A stretch of 64,000 nt of DNA, from contig NZ_CP095376.1 of the NCBI RefSeq assembly GCF_023008405.1, positions 1,822,001 to 1,886,000 of the forward strand, in the 5' to 3' direction. The stretch is from Amycolatopsis sp. FBCC-B4732 (lineage in GTDB: Bacteria; Actinomycetota; Actinomycetes; Mycobacteriales; Pseudonocardiaceae). Below are positions 24,674-32,800 of the stretch, in pieces. Under the pieces are notes generated by a model, which saw nothing but the letters and a program-made list of their open reading frames with translations, was not told the DNA's origin and did not search any database. The translations under genes were made by a program, and so were the position numbers. How positions within the stretch are numbered: the first letter of the stretch is position 1; every line of letters starts with the position of its first letter.

Positions 24674-25197
24674 GACGTGCTCCTCACTGCGCGGAGACGG
24701 ACCTTGACCTCGGGACGGCGGACCGGATCGATCCGGTCGAGCCGCTCCGCGACGGCGACGCGGACCGCGTCGGCGATCCCGTCGGGGCGGGTGCGGCGCG
24801 TCCGCACCCGGACGCGGACGCTGCGCCGTCGCACCTTCAGCCGCACTTTCTCCACGCCGTCGACCCGCGCCGCGGCGGCCCGGAGGGTGGAGCCGTAGCT
24901 GTGGCGCGAGGCGCCTGAGTCCAGGTCACCGCGCAGCGGCAGCACGGTGAGCTTGCCCGGTAGCACCGCCGCGAACACCAGGACCAGGCCGAGCAGCGCG
25001 ACGGCCCCGCCGGTGATGACGACGGGCAGGTCGGCCCAATGCAGGTCGTGCAGCCGCCGTGCGGTGGCGCCGTAGTCCAGCCACGGGCGCTCGCCGAGGA
25101 TCATCTGGACGGCGACGATCGCGGCGAGCGCGCCGGTCGCGGTCACGACCAGCGCGGTCAGCGCAGCCGGGGTGCTGCGGCGTGGGCGGCGTTTCAC
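24670..25197 (-). CDS. DUF6286 membrane protein of the Asp23 cluster
   Basis: A 175-residue protein with two membrane spans (about 13-32 and 58-80), then a basic domain (VEKVRLKVRRRSVRVRVRTR) of the DUF6286 kind found almost only in actinobacterial Asp23/AmaP operons. Overlaps both neighbours by four bases, so it is translationally coupled. Function unknown. Confidence 0.8.
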   Translation of the reverse strand: MKRRPRRSTPAALTALVVTATGALAAIVAVQMILGERPWLDYGATARRLHDLHWADLPVVITGGAVALLGLVLVFAAVLPGKLTVLPLRGDLDSGASRHSYGSTLRAAAARVDGVEKVRLKVRRRSVRVRVRTRRTRPDGIADAVRVAVAERLDRIDPVRRPEVKVRLRAVRSTS

Positions 25198-25568
25198 GAC
25201 ACCCTCCTCGAGGACGTGGCCGGCGGGTGCAGTGCGGTGACGGTGATGTCCACCCGTTCGACGTCGAGCCCAGTCAATGCGCTCACCCGCTCACGCAAGT
25301 GGGTCCGGGCCTGTTCGGTGGTGCGGGCGACCGACGCCGGGTAGGTGATCGACAGCCGCGTGGCCAGCCGCACCCGGTCGCCGTCGACCTCCGCGTCGAC
25401 CTTGACCGAGCGCCCGGCGTCTTCGCCGCCTAGCGCGACCCCCAGCACCCGCCCGGCGGCGCCGCGGACGTCATCGAGCTCGCGGGCGGCGTGCGCGGCG
25501 ATCCGTTCGACCGCGTGGCCGGCGATGACCAGGTCACCCCGCTCTTCGGCGGGCACGGTGGTGGTCAT
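25194..25568 (-). CDS. Asp23/Gls24-family envelope stress protein
   Basis: A 124-residue Asp23 domain (residues 10-110): GDLVIAGHAVERIAAHAARE, RVLGVALGGEDAG and RLSITYPASVARTTEQART. Asp23-type proteins polymerise under the membrane and respond to cell-wall stress. It is the second Asp23 gene of the operon; the first (26032-26481) has a longer Thr-rich N-terminus. A broken third copy lies at 36.7-37.1 kb. Confidence 0.88.
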   Translation of the reverse strand: MTTTVPAEERGDLVIAGHAVERIAAHAARELDDVRGAAGRVLGVALGGEDAGRSVKVDAEVDGDRVRLATRLSITYPASVARTTEQARTHLRERVSALTGLDVERVDITVTALHPPATSSRRVS

Positions 25569-25571
25569 GGC

Positions 25572-25748
25572 TCAGCCTCGGTCCCGGCCGAACAGCTGGA
25601 CGAGGTCGATCTTGCCGTCGAGGTGGCGGCCGATCAGGGAGCCGATCGCCCCGAGCACGAGCACGGCGAGGAACGCGCCGAACCCGCCGAAGGCGAGGGC
25701 GAAGCCGAGCACGAGGCCGGTCAGCAACCCGGTCCTGGTGGCATTCAT
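25572..25748 (-). CDS. small DUF2273-like membrane protein, 58 residues
   Basis: Starts at ATG 25748 after GGAGG with five bases spacing; an upstream in-frame codon at 25763 is less likely. Two short hydrophobic segments (TGLLTGLVLGFALAF and GAFLAVLVLGAIGSLIG) are followed by RHLDGKIDLVQLFGRDRG, the conserved xLDGxxDL tail of DUF2273 proteins that accompany Asp23. Confidence 0.78.
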   Translation of the reverse strand: MNATRTGLLTGLVLGFALAFGGFGAFLAVLVLGAIGSLIGRHLDGKIDLVQLFGRDRG

Positions 25749-25759
25749 GGGTACCTCCG

Positions 25760-26035
25760 TCAAGAAGTGGTGGGTGCGGCGATGTCGCCGATGAACACGC
25801 GCACGGGCCGGTCGAGCGGGCCGATCGCGGCCTGGACTGCGGTCGCCGCCGCGGCGGCGGTGACCGGGTAGGTGAGCACGACGCCGATGGTCACCTCGTC
25901 GTCGGTGACGCGGACCCCGGCGACTCGCCGGCCGGGCAGCAGCGTCGCGATTTCTCCGACCCGGCCGCCGTGCGGGCCCGCCACCTCGGGCAGGCCCGCC
26001 ACGGCTGCGGCGATCGCGACCGCGTCGGGCGTCAC
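25760..26035 (-). CDS. Asp23-operon hypothetical protein, 91 residues
   Basis: A small protein with Ala-rich helices and strands (RRVAGVRVTDDEVTIGVVL, then RPVRVFIGDIA). It resembles a minimal, divergent Asp23-like fold without the usual motifs. It overlaps the preceding Asp23 gene by four bases (ATGA at 26032-26035) and is therefore part of the same unit. No known function. Confidence 0.75.
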   Translation of the reverse strand: MTPDAVAIAAAVAGLPEVAGPHGGRVGEIATLLPGRRVAGVRVTDDEVTIGVVLTYPVTAAAAATAVQAAIGPLDRPVRVFIGDIAAPTTS

Positions 26036-26481
26036 TGCACCCGGCCGGTGTCGGTGCTCTGCTCGTCGGCGTCGTCGCCGGGGAGGTTGAGGTCGCCGAC
26101 GGCGATGTTGACCTCGACGACCTCGAGGCCGGTCATCTGCTCGACGGCGGTGATCACGTTACGCCGCACCGAGCGTGAGAGGTCGGCGATGGACACGCCG
26201 TACTCCACGACGACCTGCAGGTCGACCGCGGCCTGCTTCTCGCCGACCTCGACCGAGACGCCCTGCCCCGCGGAGGCGGTCGCACCCGGGATGCGCTCCC
26301 GGATCGCGGAGAAGGCACGGGCGGCACCGCCACCGAGGGAGTGCACGCCGGACACCTCACGGGTGGCCAGACCGGCGATCTTCTGCACCACGGTGTCGGC
26401 GATCGTGGTCGAGCCTTGGCTGGTGACGAGGGCGCCGGTCGCCTCGGTGGTGGCGGGGGTCTTCGTGGTCGTCTCGGCCAT
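26032..26481 (-). CDS. Asp23/Gls24-family envelope stress protein
   Basis: A 149-residue Asp23 protein, first gene of the operon. After a 20-residue Thr/Ala-rich leader come TTIADTVVQKIAGLATREV, SGVHSLGGGAARAF, then VEVGEKQAAVDLQVVVEYG and RSVRRNVITAVEQMTGLEVV, all typical. The acidic tail (DDADEQSTDTG) resembles other actinobacterial homologues. ATG 26481 is preceded by AGGAGG-like sequence. The promoter must lie in 26482-26663, shared with the divergent CsbD gene. Confidence 0.92.
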   Translation of the reverse strand: MAETTTKTPATTEATGALVTSQGSTTIADTVVQKIAGLATREVSGVHSLGGGAARAFSAIRERIPGATASAGQGVSVEVGEKQAAVDLQVVVEYGVSIADLSRSVRRNVITAVEQMTGLEVVEVNIAVGDLNLPGDDADEQSTDTGRVQ

Positions 26482-26663
26482 GGTGTTCCTCCTTCGTCGG
26501 GTGAACTGTTGTGCCGGGAAGACCCGGGGTGGGCCGGAATCGTCACGGCCACGATCGAGTGAACACGGTCACGCGGCCGGGGAAGTGACGAATGGGTCGC
26601 CGGGGTGTCTTGATGGGCATGGCCGTCCACAAGGGACGGTGACGGCACCGGAGGAGCGAAGAC

Positions 26664-26873
26664 ATGTCGTTGGGCGACAAGATCGGGAACAAGGCCGAAG
26701 ACTTCGGCGGCAAGGCCAAGGAGACGGCGGGCACGGTCACCGGCGACGACGAGCTGCGCGCCGAAGGCCAGGCCGACCAGGCCAAGGCCGGTGTGAAGGA
26801 CGCGGTCGAGAACGTCAAGGACGCGGTCGGCGACGCGGTCGACAAGGTCAAGAACGTCCTGAAGAAGGACTGA
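26664..26873 (+). CDS. CsbD-family stress protein
   Basis: A 69-residue, Lys/Asp/Glu/Ala-rich hydrophilic protein of the CsbD family: GDKIGNKAEDFGGKAKETAG, GDDELRAEGQADQAKA and a C-terminal amphipathic VKDAVGDAVDKVKNVL. CsbD proteins are abundant general-stress proteins of unknown mechanism. Good GGAGG site near 26650. Divergent from the Asp23 operon, another stress unit. Confidence 0.92.
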   Translation: MSLGDKIGNKAEDFGGKAKETAGTVTGDDELRAEGQADQAKAGVKDAVENVKDAVGDAVDKVKNVLKKD

Positions 26874-26889
26874 GCCCGCCCGGGAGACC

Positions 26890-26926
26890 GGTGGCCGGCG
26901 CGGCAAGAGGGAGCGCGCCGGTCACC
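26890..26926. terminator. bidirectional terminator after csbD
   Basis: GGTGGCCGGCGCG (26890-26902) pairs with CGCGCCGGTCACC (26914-26926), 13 bp with one G-U, loop of 11. It sits between the convergent CsbD and YdcF-like genes. Confidence 0.7.
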
Positions 26927-26983
26927 ACCCGGGGACAGCGCCGGTTCGGCAGCGCATCGCGGATCGGGCTGGTCCGGTCCGGC

Positions 26984-27979
26984 TCAGGGGAGAGCGGCCA
27001 GGAAGCCGGTGAGCGCGAGCAGCCCCGTCACTCCGAAGTTGACCAGCCGGTGCTCCATGAGGATGGCGGTGAACTCCCGGATGGTGGCGCTGGGCCAGTA
27101 GTAGAGGGCGGTGGGGGCGCCGACGACCTGACCGTTCACCTTCGCCGTGCGGGCGAGGATCGCGGTGCGGAAGGCGTGGAAGTTGTTGGTGACGACCACG
27201 CACCGGTGCTCAGGCCGGTGTTGCCGCATGAGTTCGCGGCTGAAGGTGAGGTTTTGCGCGGTGGTCGCCGAGCGGTCTTCGCGGAGCACCTCGCCGTCGG
27301 GAACGCCGTGCGCGACGAGGTAGTCGGCCATGGCGTGGGATTCGGGCTGGTTTTCGTCCGTTCCCTGGCCGCCTGAGGTGATGACGATCGGCTTGCCACC
27401 CTGGTCCCGTTCGTTCCGGTAGAGGGCGATCGCTTTGTCGAGCCGGGAGGCCAGCAGCGGCGGGATTCTGCCGTTGATGATCCGGGAGCCGAGCACGACC
27501 ACGAAGTCGACGCCGGAACGGACGCGGAGCCGGCCGTAGAGGAAGGCGTAACCCAGGTAGCAGCAGAACAGGAAGCTCACGTAGGCCACGGCGGCCAGCG
27601 CCGAAACGGCGACCGCGCCGATGGCCGGGTGCTGGGTGTACTCGGCGGCGATCAGCAGGACGACGAGGGCGAACAGGCCCAGGCCGGTGAGGAAGGAGAG
27701 GAGGTTGCCCAGTGACCTGCTCTCGCGCCGGATCATGGTCACACCGTTGGCGAGCAGGAAGACCGCCAGCACCAGGACCGTGATCAGCGGTATCAGGAGG
27801 ACGAAGAACACGACGGTGCCGGCCACGTCGAGGGGAAGCCGGTCGATGTCGCCGAGCAGCGCGATGATGAGGCTGGCGACGGCCAGGCCGAGCAGGACCG
27901 CGTTGCGGAACCGACGGCGGTCTTGACGGATGCTCACCAGCGCCACGACGAGGAACAGCGCGGCCAAGGCGTAGAGAAT
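26984..27979 (-). CDS. YdcF/DUF218-family membrane protein
   Basis: A 331-residue protein with about five membrane segments in the first 150 residues and a C-terminal DUF218 domain (VDFVVVLGSRIINGRIPPLLASRLD, IVITSGGQGTDE, ESHAMADYLVAHG, CVVVTNNFHAFRTAILA), as in ElyC/SanA/YdcF proteins linked to envelope integrity. The start is a problem: no ATG fits. An ATT at 27979 has GGAGG eight bases upstream (27988-27992) and lines up with the expected hydrophobic N-terminus (ILYALAALFLVVALV). A GTG at 28060 would add 27 hydrophilic residues with no good ribosome binding site. A final hydrophobic segment closes the protein. Confidence 0.78.
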   Translation of the reverse strand: MLYALAALFLVVALVSIRQDRRRFRNAVLLGLAVASLIIALLGDIDRLPLDVAGTVVFFVLLIPLITVLVLAVFLLANGVTMIRRESRSLGNLLSFLTGLGLFALVVLLIAAEYTQHPAIGAVAVSALAAVAYVSFLFCCYLGYAFLYGRLRVRSGVDFVVVLGSRIINGRIPPLLASRLDKAIALYRNERDQGGKPIVITSGGQGTDENQPESHAMADYLVAHGVPDGEVLREDRSATTAQNLTFSRELMRQHRPEHRCVVVTNNFHAFRTAILARTAKVNGQVVGAPTALYYWPSATIREFTAILMEHRLVNFGVTGLLALTGFLAALP

Positions 27980-28157
27980 GGCTATCGCCTCCGGGGTCTC
28001 GGTGTCGGATCGCCAGCAAGGATCTTCGGACTTCAGGGGCCGACGGGCAGGCTGTGTCACTCTTTGGTGCTTGTTGTTCACCTGCCCGGACGTCGCCGGG
28101 GAAATCGCCGCGGGGCAGCCGAGCCGAACGAGGTGTGCTGTGCCGGCCAGAGCGAGC

Positions 28158-28928
28158 TCACATCGTGACGACCGCGTTTTTGCCGCCGTCGACGGAAAGG
28201 GTCGCGCCCTGGATGTAGGACGCCTGCGGGGAAACCAGGAACCGGATGGCTTCGGCGACTTCTCCGGGTCGGGCGCCGCGGCCGGCCGGGAGCGTGGCGA
28301 GGTAACCGCCGAACATGTCGCGGATGTGCTCGTTGACGCGGGTGAGGACGTAGCCGGGCTCGACGGAGTTGACCCGCACCCCACGCGGGCCGTACTCGGC
28401 GGTCCACGACTTGGTCAGCATGCTCAGGGCGGCTTTCGCCGCTTGGAAGGCGCTGGTTCCCGAGGCGGCCATGGTGGTGCTGAGACTGCCGACGTTGACG
28501 ATCGCGCCGCGGCCGCGTTCCGCCATGCCGGGAGCGAACGCCCCGGTCAGCAGGTAGGGCGCTTTGACGTTGAGGGCGAACGCCGTGTCGAACATGGCTT
28601 CGGTGGTGTCCTCGGTGGGCGCGAACCCACCGCCGCCGGCGTTGTTGACCAGGACGTCCACGGTGCCGCCCGCGGTCGCTTCCCGTGTTCCGGCGATGAG
28701 CCGCCGGACCTCGGCGGGGTCGGCGAAGTCGGCGATCAGGTGGACCGCGCGGCCGCCGGCGGCCTCGATGGTCTTGCGGGTTTCGGTGGCCCGGTCGGCG
28801 TCGCGGCCGCAGACGACGATCGCGTACCCGTCTTCGGCCAGCTTCAGTGCGGTCGCCCGCCCGATGCCGCTGGTCGAACCCGTGACGAGCGCCCAGGAGT
28901 TCGGTGGGGCGGATTCGGTGTCGCTCAT
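28158..28928 (-). CDS. short-chain dehydrogenase/reductase with Phe in place of the catalytic Tyr
   Basis: A 256-residue SDR: TGSTSGIGRATAL (cofactor loop, residues 16-28), NNAGGGGF near 95-102, NVGSLSTTM, and C-terminal EPGYVLTRVN and IQGATLSVDGG. The catalytic YxxxK is FxxxK here: Phe161 (codon TTC at 28448-28446) and Lys165 in SAFQAAKAAL. Loss of the Tyr usually removes classic oxidoreductase activity, so the protein may be a binding or regulatory SDR, or use another residue. The MDR gene lies 10 bp upstream, so an operon with it is likely. Confidence 0.9.
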   Translation of the reverse strand: MSDTESAPPNSWALVTGSTSGIGRATALKLAEDGYAIVVCGRDADRATETRKTIEAAGGRAVHLIADFADPAEVRRLIAGTREATAGGTVDVLVNNAGGGGFAPTEDTTEAMFDTAFALNVKAPYLLTGAFAPGMAERGRGAIVNVGSLSTTMAASGTSAFQAAKAALSMLTKSWTAEYGPRGVRVNSVEPGYVLTRVNEHIRDMFGGYLATLPAGRGARPGEVAEAIRFLVSPQASYIQGATLSVDGGKNAVVTM

Positions 28929-28938
28929 GGGGTTTCCT

Positions 28939-29853
28939 TCAGTTGACGATGAGGACCAGGCGGCCGCGGACGTGGCCGGTTTCGGCGGCGTGGTGGGCTT
29001 CGGCGATGTCGGCCAGGGGGAAGGTCCGTTCGACCGGCAGCCAGAACTTGCCGGCTTCGATGAGTTCGCCGATGGTGGCGAGGGCGTGGAAGGCGTTGCC
29101 GTCGGCGAAGCCGTTGCTGAAGTGCACGCCGTGCGCTTCGGCGCCGGCGAAGTCTGCGACGGTGATGACGTTCTTCGCGTCGCCTCCGGCGAGGGCGATG
29201 AGCTCGGGCAGGACGCCGTTGCCGGCGACGTCGAGGGCGACGTCGACGCCGTCGGGAGCGAGCGCGCGGACGCGGTCGGTCATGCCGTCCCCGTAGACGA
29301 CCGGTTCCGCGCCCAGGGTCTGCAGGAAGCCGGTGTTGCGGGCGCCGGCGGAGCCGATGACCCGGGCGCCGCGGGCGAGGGCGAGCTGGACGGTCGCGGT
29401 GCCGACGCCGCCGGAGGCGCCGTTGACGAACAGGGTGGTGCCGGCGGTGACGTGGAGCTGGTCGAGGCCGCGGGTGGCGGTTTCGAGAGCCGCGGGGATG
29501 CCGGCCGCGTCGACGAACCCGAGCGAGGGCGGGATCGGTGCCCGGTAGGTCAGCAGCGCGTATTCGGCGGTCGCGGCCTGGGTGTCGGAGATCCCGAAGA
29601 CGCGGTCGCCGACGGCGAGGTCGGTGACGCCGTCGCCGATTTCGTCGACGATTCCGGCGACGTCGGCTCCGGTGGTTTGGGGGAGGGTGGCGCCGAAGCT
29701 GAGTTCGCCGCGGCGGATTTTGGTGTCGCTGGCGCTGATCCCGGCCGCGCGGACGGTGATCCGGACCTGGCCGGGGCCGGGGTGCGGGTCGGGGAGGTCG
29801 ACGAGTTCGAGGACTTCGGGGCCGCCGTACTGTTTGAACTGCACTGCTTTCAT
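28939..29853 (-). CDS. NADP-dependent MDR oxidoreductase (quinone oxidoreductase-like)
   Basis: A 304-residue zinc-free medium-chain reductase: GGPEVLELVDLPDPHPGPGQ, GADVAGIVDEIGDGV, then the cofactor site LFVNGASGGVGTATVQLA (near residue 150) and TGHVRGRLVLIVN at the end. Family members reduce quinones and alpha,beta-unsaturated carbonyls. The catalytic zinc Cys residues are absent. Lies between the SDR gene and a PPOX F420 gene on the same strand with short gaps, as part of a redox operon. Confidence 0.92.
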   Translation of the reverse strand: MKAVQFKQYGGPEVLELVDLPDPHPGPGQVRITVRAAGISASDTKIRRGELSFGATLPQTTGADVAGIVDEIGDGVTDLAVGDRVFGISDTQAATAEYALLTYRAPIPPSLGFVDAAGIPAALETATRGLDQLHVTAGTTLFVNGASGGVGTATVQLALARGARVIGSAGARNTGFLQTLGAEPVVYGDGMTDRVRALAPDGVDVALDVAGNGVLPELIALAGGDAKNVITVADFAGAEAHGVHFSNGFADGNAFHALATIGELIEAGKFWLPVERTFPLADIAEAHHAAETGHVRGRLVLIVN

Positions 29854-29868
29854 GGTGGTGGGCTCCTG

Positions 29869-30276
29869 TCAGACGTTGCGGCTGTGGGGGGTTTGCTGGG
29901 TGTAGTCGACGTCCCAGTCTTCGACGCCGATGGCGATGATGCGTTTCGGGTGGACGCGGATCATCGCGTTGTCGTGGTGTCCGGGGGTTTCGACGTCGGT
30001 GAGCGCTTCGGCGTGGCCGCGGATTTCCAGGGAGCGGACTCGCCAGGGGTCGGTGCTGGGGACGTCGTCGATGACGAGGGCGATGCGGCCGTTGTCGGCG
30101 ACGTTGCGGAAGCGGCGGCTCTTGCGGAGGTCGAGGCCCATCAGGTCGATGGTCTGCGTGTCGGGGTTGTAGGTGAAGCCGACCGGGCTGACCTGGAGGG
30201 TGCCGTCGGGCTGTGCGGTGGCCACCCGGCACAGGGGCTGGTCGTGCAGGTATTGGACTTCCTTATCGGTGAACAT
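29869..30276 (-). CDS. PPOX-class F420-dependent oxidoreductase
   Basis: A 135-residue split-barrel protein: QPLCRVATAQPDGTLQVSPV, GFTYNPDTQTIDLMGLDL, KSRRFRNVADNGRIALVIDD and DPWRVRSLEIRGHAEAL match the actinobacterial F420-dependent PPOX family (MSMEG_5819 type). Such enzymes reduce quinones, biliverdin or xenobiotics with F420H2. Seventeen bases after the MFS gene on the same strand. Confidence 0.9.
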   Translation of the reverse strand: MFTDKEVQYLHDQPLCRVATAQPDGTLQVSPVGFTYNPDTQTIDLMGLDLRKSRRFRNVADNGRIALVIDDVPSTDPWRVRSLEIRGHAEALTDVETPGHHDNAMIRVHPKRIIAIGVEDWDVDYTQQTPHSRNV

Positions 30277-30293
30277 GGTTCTCCTCGGTCTGT

Positions 30294-31751
30294 TCAGTGG
30301 GTGAGCACGGGTTCAGGGGTGACCGGGAGCGGGCCACGGCGGAAGAGGCCGGCGGCGAGCAGGGCACCGGCGAAGAACAGCGCGGCGGCGATCCAGAACA
30401 CGAAGTGGTAGCCGGCGAAGGTCGCCGCGGCGAGGGTGGCGGGGTCGCTCCCGGTCGCCGCGTGGGCGGTGAGGTAGCTCGTGGTGGCGGTCGCGCCGAG
30501 GGAGCTGAACACCGCGAGGCCGATCGAGCCGCCGACTTGCTGGGTGATGTTGGCCATCGCCGAGGCGACGCCGGTTTCGTGCGGCCGCACGCCGCTGGTG
30601 GCGGCGTTCTGGCCGGGTCCGAAGATCAGGCCGAGGCCGAGGCCGATGAGGAGCAGGGCCGGGAGCACCCCGCCGGGGTAGGTCGAGTCCGTGTCGATGC
30701 CGGTGAGCAGGACCATGCCGGCCGCGGCGAGGAGGCTGCCGATCGGGACGATCGGGCGGGGGCCGACGCGGGGGAGCAGCACGGCTCCGGAGACGACCGC
30801 GCCGGCCATGACGAGGACGACCATGGGCAGGAACGCCAGGCCGCTCTGCACCGGGGTGAACTTCAGGGTGTCGGCGAGGTAGTAGGTGACGAAGAGGAAC
30901 ACGGCGAAGCCGCCGGTGCCGGAGATCCCGATGGTCAGGTAGGAGGCGCCGCGGTCGCGGTCCAGGACCACCGACAGCGGCAGCAGCGGGTTGCGGACCT
31001 GGCGTTCGACCAGGACGAACGCACCGACGAGCAGCAGCCCGAACACGGTCGGACCGAGGGTCCACAGGTCGGTCCAGCCGCGGGTGGCGGCGTTGCCGAG
31101 GCCGTAGACGACACCGAACAGGCCGAGCAGCGCGAGGACGGTGCCGGCGAGGTCGAGCCGGGTGCGTTCCGGGCGGGCGTGGTCGACGAGGAAGAGCAGG
31201 GCGCCGGCGACGGCGATCGCGGCGATGACCACGTTGACGTAGAGGCACCAGCGCCAGGACAGGTGCTGGGTGAGGACGCCGCCCAGGAGCAGGCCGAGTG
31301 CGCCGCCGGCGCCGGAGATGGCGCCGAAGACGCCGAAGGCCCGGCCGCGTTCGTCGGCGTTGTCGGCGAAGGTCACCGACACCATCGACAGCGCGGCCGG
31401 GGCGAGCACGGCCGCGAACGCACCCTGCGCGATGCGGGCGATGAGCAGCAGGGTGAAGCCGTCCGCTGCGCCGCCGAGGGCGGAGGCGGCGGCGAAGCCC
31501 AGCATGCCGATGGTGAACAGCCTTTTGCGACCGAAGAGGTCGCAGAGCCGGCCGCCCAGCAACAGGAGGCTGCCGAAGGCGAGGGCGTAGCCGGTGACCA
31601 CCCATTGCCGGTTGTCGTCGGAGAACGCCAGGTCGTGCTGCGCGGTCGGCAGGGCGATGTTGACGATCGTGGAGTCCAGGATCACGGTCAGCTGGGCCAG
31701 GCTCAGGACGACCAGCGCGAGCCACCGGTTCGGAACGGCTTCGGATTTCAT
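30294..31751 (-). CDS. DHA2-family MFS drug exporter (EmrB/QacA type)
   Basis: A 485-residue, 14-span transporter. Motif C-like and D1 landmarks are visible: LTVILDSTIVNIALPTAQ in span 1, RQWVVTGYALAFGSLLLLGG, GRLCDLFGRKRLF (motif A, loop 2-3) and VSVTFADNADERGRAFG. The family exports diverse drugs and dyes by proton antiport. The divergent TetR gene, 91 bp away, with a nested palindrome and direct repeats, is the likely repressor. It heads the leftward MFS-PPOX-MDR-SDR unit, so export and redox conversion of one compound may be coupled. Confidence 0.94.
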   Translation of the reverse strand: MKSEAVPNRWLALVVLSLAQLTVILDSTIVNIALPTAQHDLAFSDDNRQWVVTGYALAFGSLLLLGGRLCDLFGRKRLFTIGMLGFAAASALGGAADGFTLLLIARIAQGAFAAVLAPAALSMVSVTFADNADERGRAFGVFGAISGAGGALGLLLGGVLTQHLSWRWCLYVNVVIAAIAVAGALLFLVDHARPERTRLDLAGTVLALLGLFGVVYGLGNAATRGWTDLWTLGPTVFGLLLVGAFVLVERQVRNPLLPLSVVLDRDRGASYLTIGISGTGGFAVFLFVTYYLADTLKFTPVQSGLAFLPMVVLVMAGAVVSGAVLLPRVGPRPIVPIGSLLAAAGMVLLTGIDTDSTYPGGVLPALLLIGLGLGLIFGPGQNAATSGVRPHETGVASAMANITQQVGGSIGLAVFSSLGATATTSYLTAHAATGSDPATLAAATFAGYHFVFWIAAALFFAGALLAAGLFRRGPLPVTPEPVLTH

Positions 31752-31774
31752 GGGGACCTTCGATCGCTCACGGG

Positions 31775-31818
31775 CTTGACTTACCGATGTTATATTAACT
31801 TACCGATGATAAGTCAAG
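31775..31818. promoter_or_regulatory. TetR operator and MFS promoter region
   Basis: CTTGACTTA (31775-31783) and TAAGTCAAG (31810-31818) are a perfect 9-bp inverted repeat; inside it ACTTACCGATG occurs twice as a direct repeat (31779-31789 and 31798-31808). On the minus strand TTGACT (31817-31812) and TATAAC (31794-31789) have exact 17-bp spacing, an excellent promoter for the MFS gene that the repeats would occlude. Confidence 0.75.
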
Positions 31819-31842
31819 TGTCGACGGGTAAGGTGATCTGCC

Positions 31843-32514
31843 ATGACCGACGACGTCCTCTGGCTGCGGGACGAGCCACCGCGACCGCCGAGGCGGAACA
31901 CGCCGCTCACCCTGGAGCGGATCATCACCGCGTCGATCGCCGAACTCGACGCGGCGGGGGCGGAACGGCTGACGATGCGCAAGCTCGCCGAACGGCTCGA
32001 GGTGACTTCCACCGCGCTCTACTGGCACGTCGCGACCAAGGAAGACCTGCTCGACCTCGCGCTCGACCACGTCGTCGGCGAAGTACCGGTGCCCCCGCCC
32101 GGCTCGGAGCCCCGGCCCGGACTCCGGACGCTGCTCGTCGGCTGGCGCGCCGCGATGCTCGCCCATCCGTGGTCGCCCGCCCTGCTCGGCCGCCCGCTGC
32201 TCGGACCCAACGTGCTGGCGCGCACCGAGTTCATCCAGGCGAAGCTCGTCCAGGCCGGGCTGGCGGGGCTGGAACTCGCGGCCGCGACCCGCACGCTCGC
32301 CGGCTTCGTGCTCGGGGCGGCGATGGCGGACGCCACCTGGCGCCGGCTGGACGACCCGGCCGCGATCGCCAAGGTCCGCGCGCACATCCTCGATTCCGCC
32401 GAGCGCTACCCGACCCTCAGCTCGTCGGGGTTCGTCGATGCCGGGTGGCCGGACGACGAGCTGTTCGTCTTCGGCCTCGACCGGGTGCTCGACCGGCTTC
32501 TCGCCGGAACCTGA
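31843..32514 (+). CDS. TetR/AcrR-family transcriptional regulator
   Basis: A 223-residue repressor: helix-turn-helix at about 25-70 (RIITASIAELDAAGAERLTMR, then LAERLEVTSTALYWHVATKEDLLDL) and a ligand-binding TetR_C-type domain. Sequence style is that of regulators of tetracycline-like or multidrug exporters. Divergent from the DHA2 exporter, with a strong palindrome between them; it should repress the exporter operon and itself until a ligand binds. Confidence 0.93.
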   Translation: MTDDVLWLRDEPPRPPRRNTPLTLERIITASIAELDAAGAERLTMRKLAERLEVTSTALYWHVATKEDLLDLALDHVVGEVPVPPPGSEPRPGLRTLLVGWRAAMLAHPWSPALLGRPLLGPNVLARTEFIQAKLVQAGLAGLELAAATRTLAGFVLGAAMADATWRRLDDPAAIAKVRAHILDSAERYPTLSSSGFVDAGWPDDELFVFGLDRVLDRLLAGT

Positions 32515-32800
32515 GCGCGACGGGCTCGCCGAACTCGCGAACCCGTAGCACATCTGCCCGGAGACAAGGCCGAATGCGGCGCGAGGTAGTCGGCGCAAGT
32601 GCGGCCGTGGTTCCTCGGCTTCCGCAAGCAGCCACGCCGGTGCAACCCGCCGACTGCCACCCGAACCGCCGCTTCGCCGTCAACTCCGTGGTCCGCCGTC
32701 GTGGCGCGAAAGCGGCCTGGCGACACCGCATACGAGCGGTGCAAGGCGGCGGAGAAGGTGAACTCCGTATCCCGCCAAGGCGGCAGATGGCGGTGACGGA

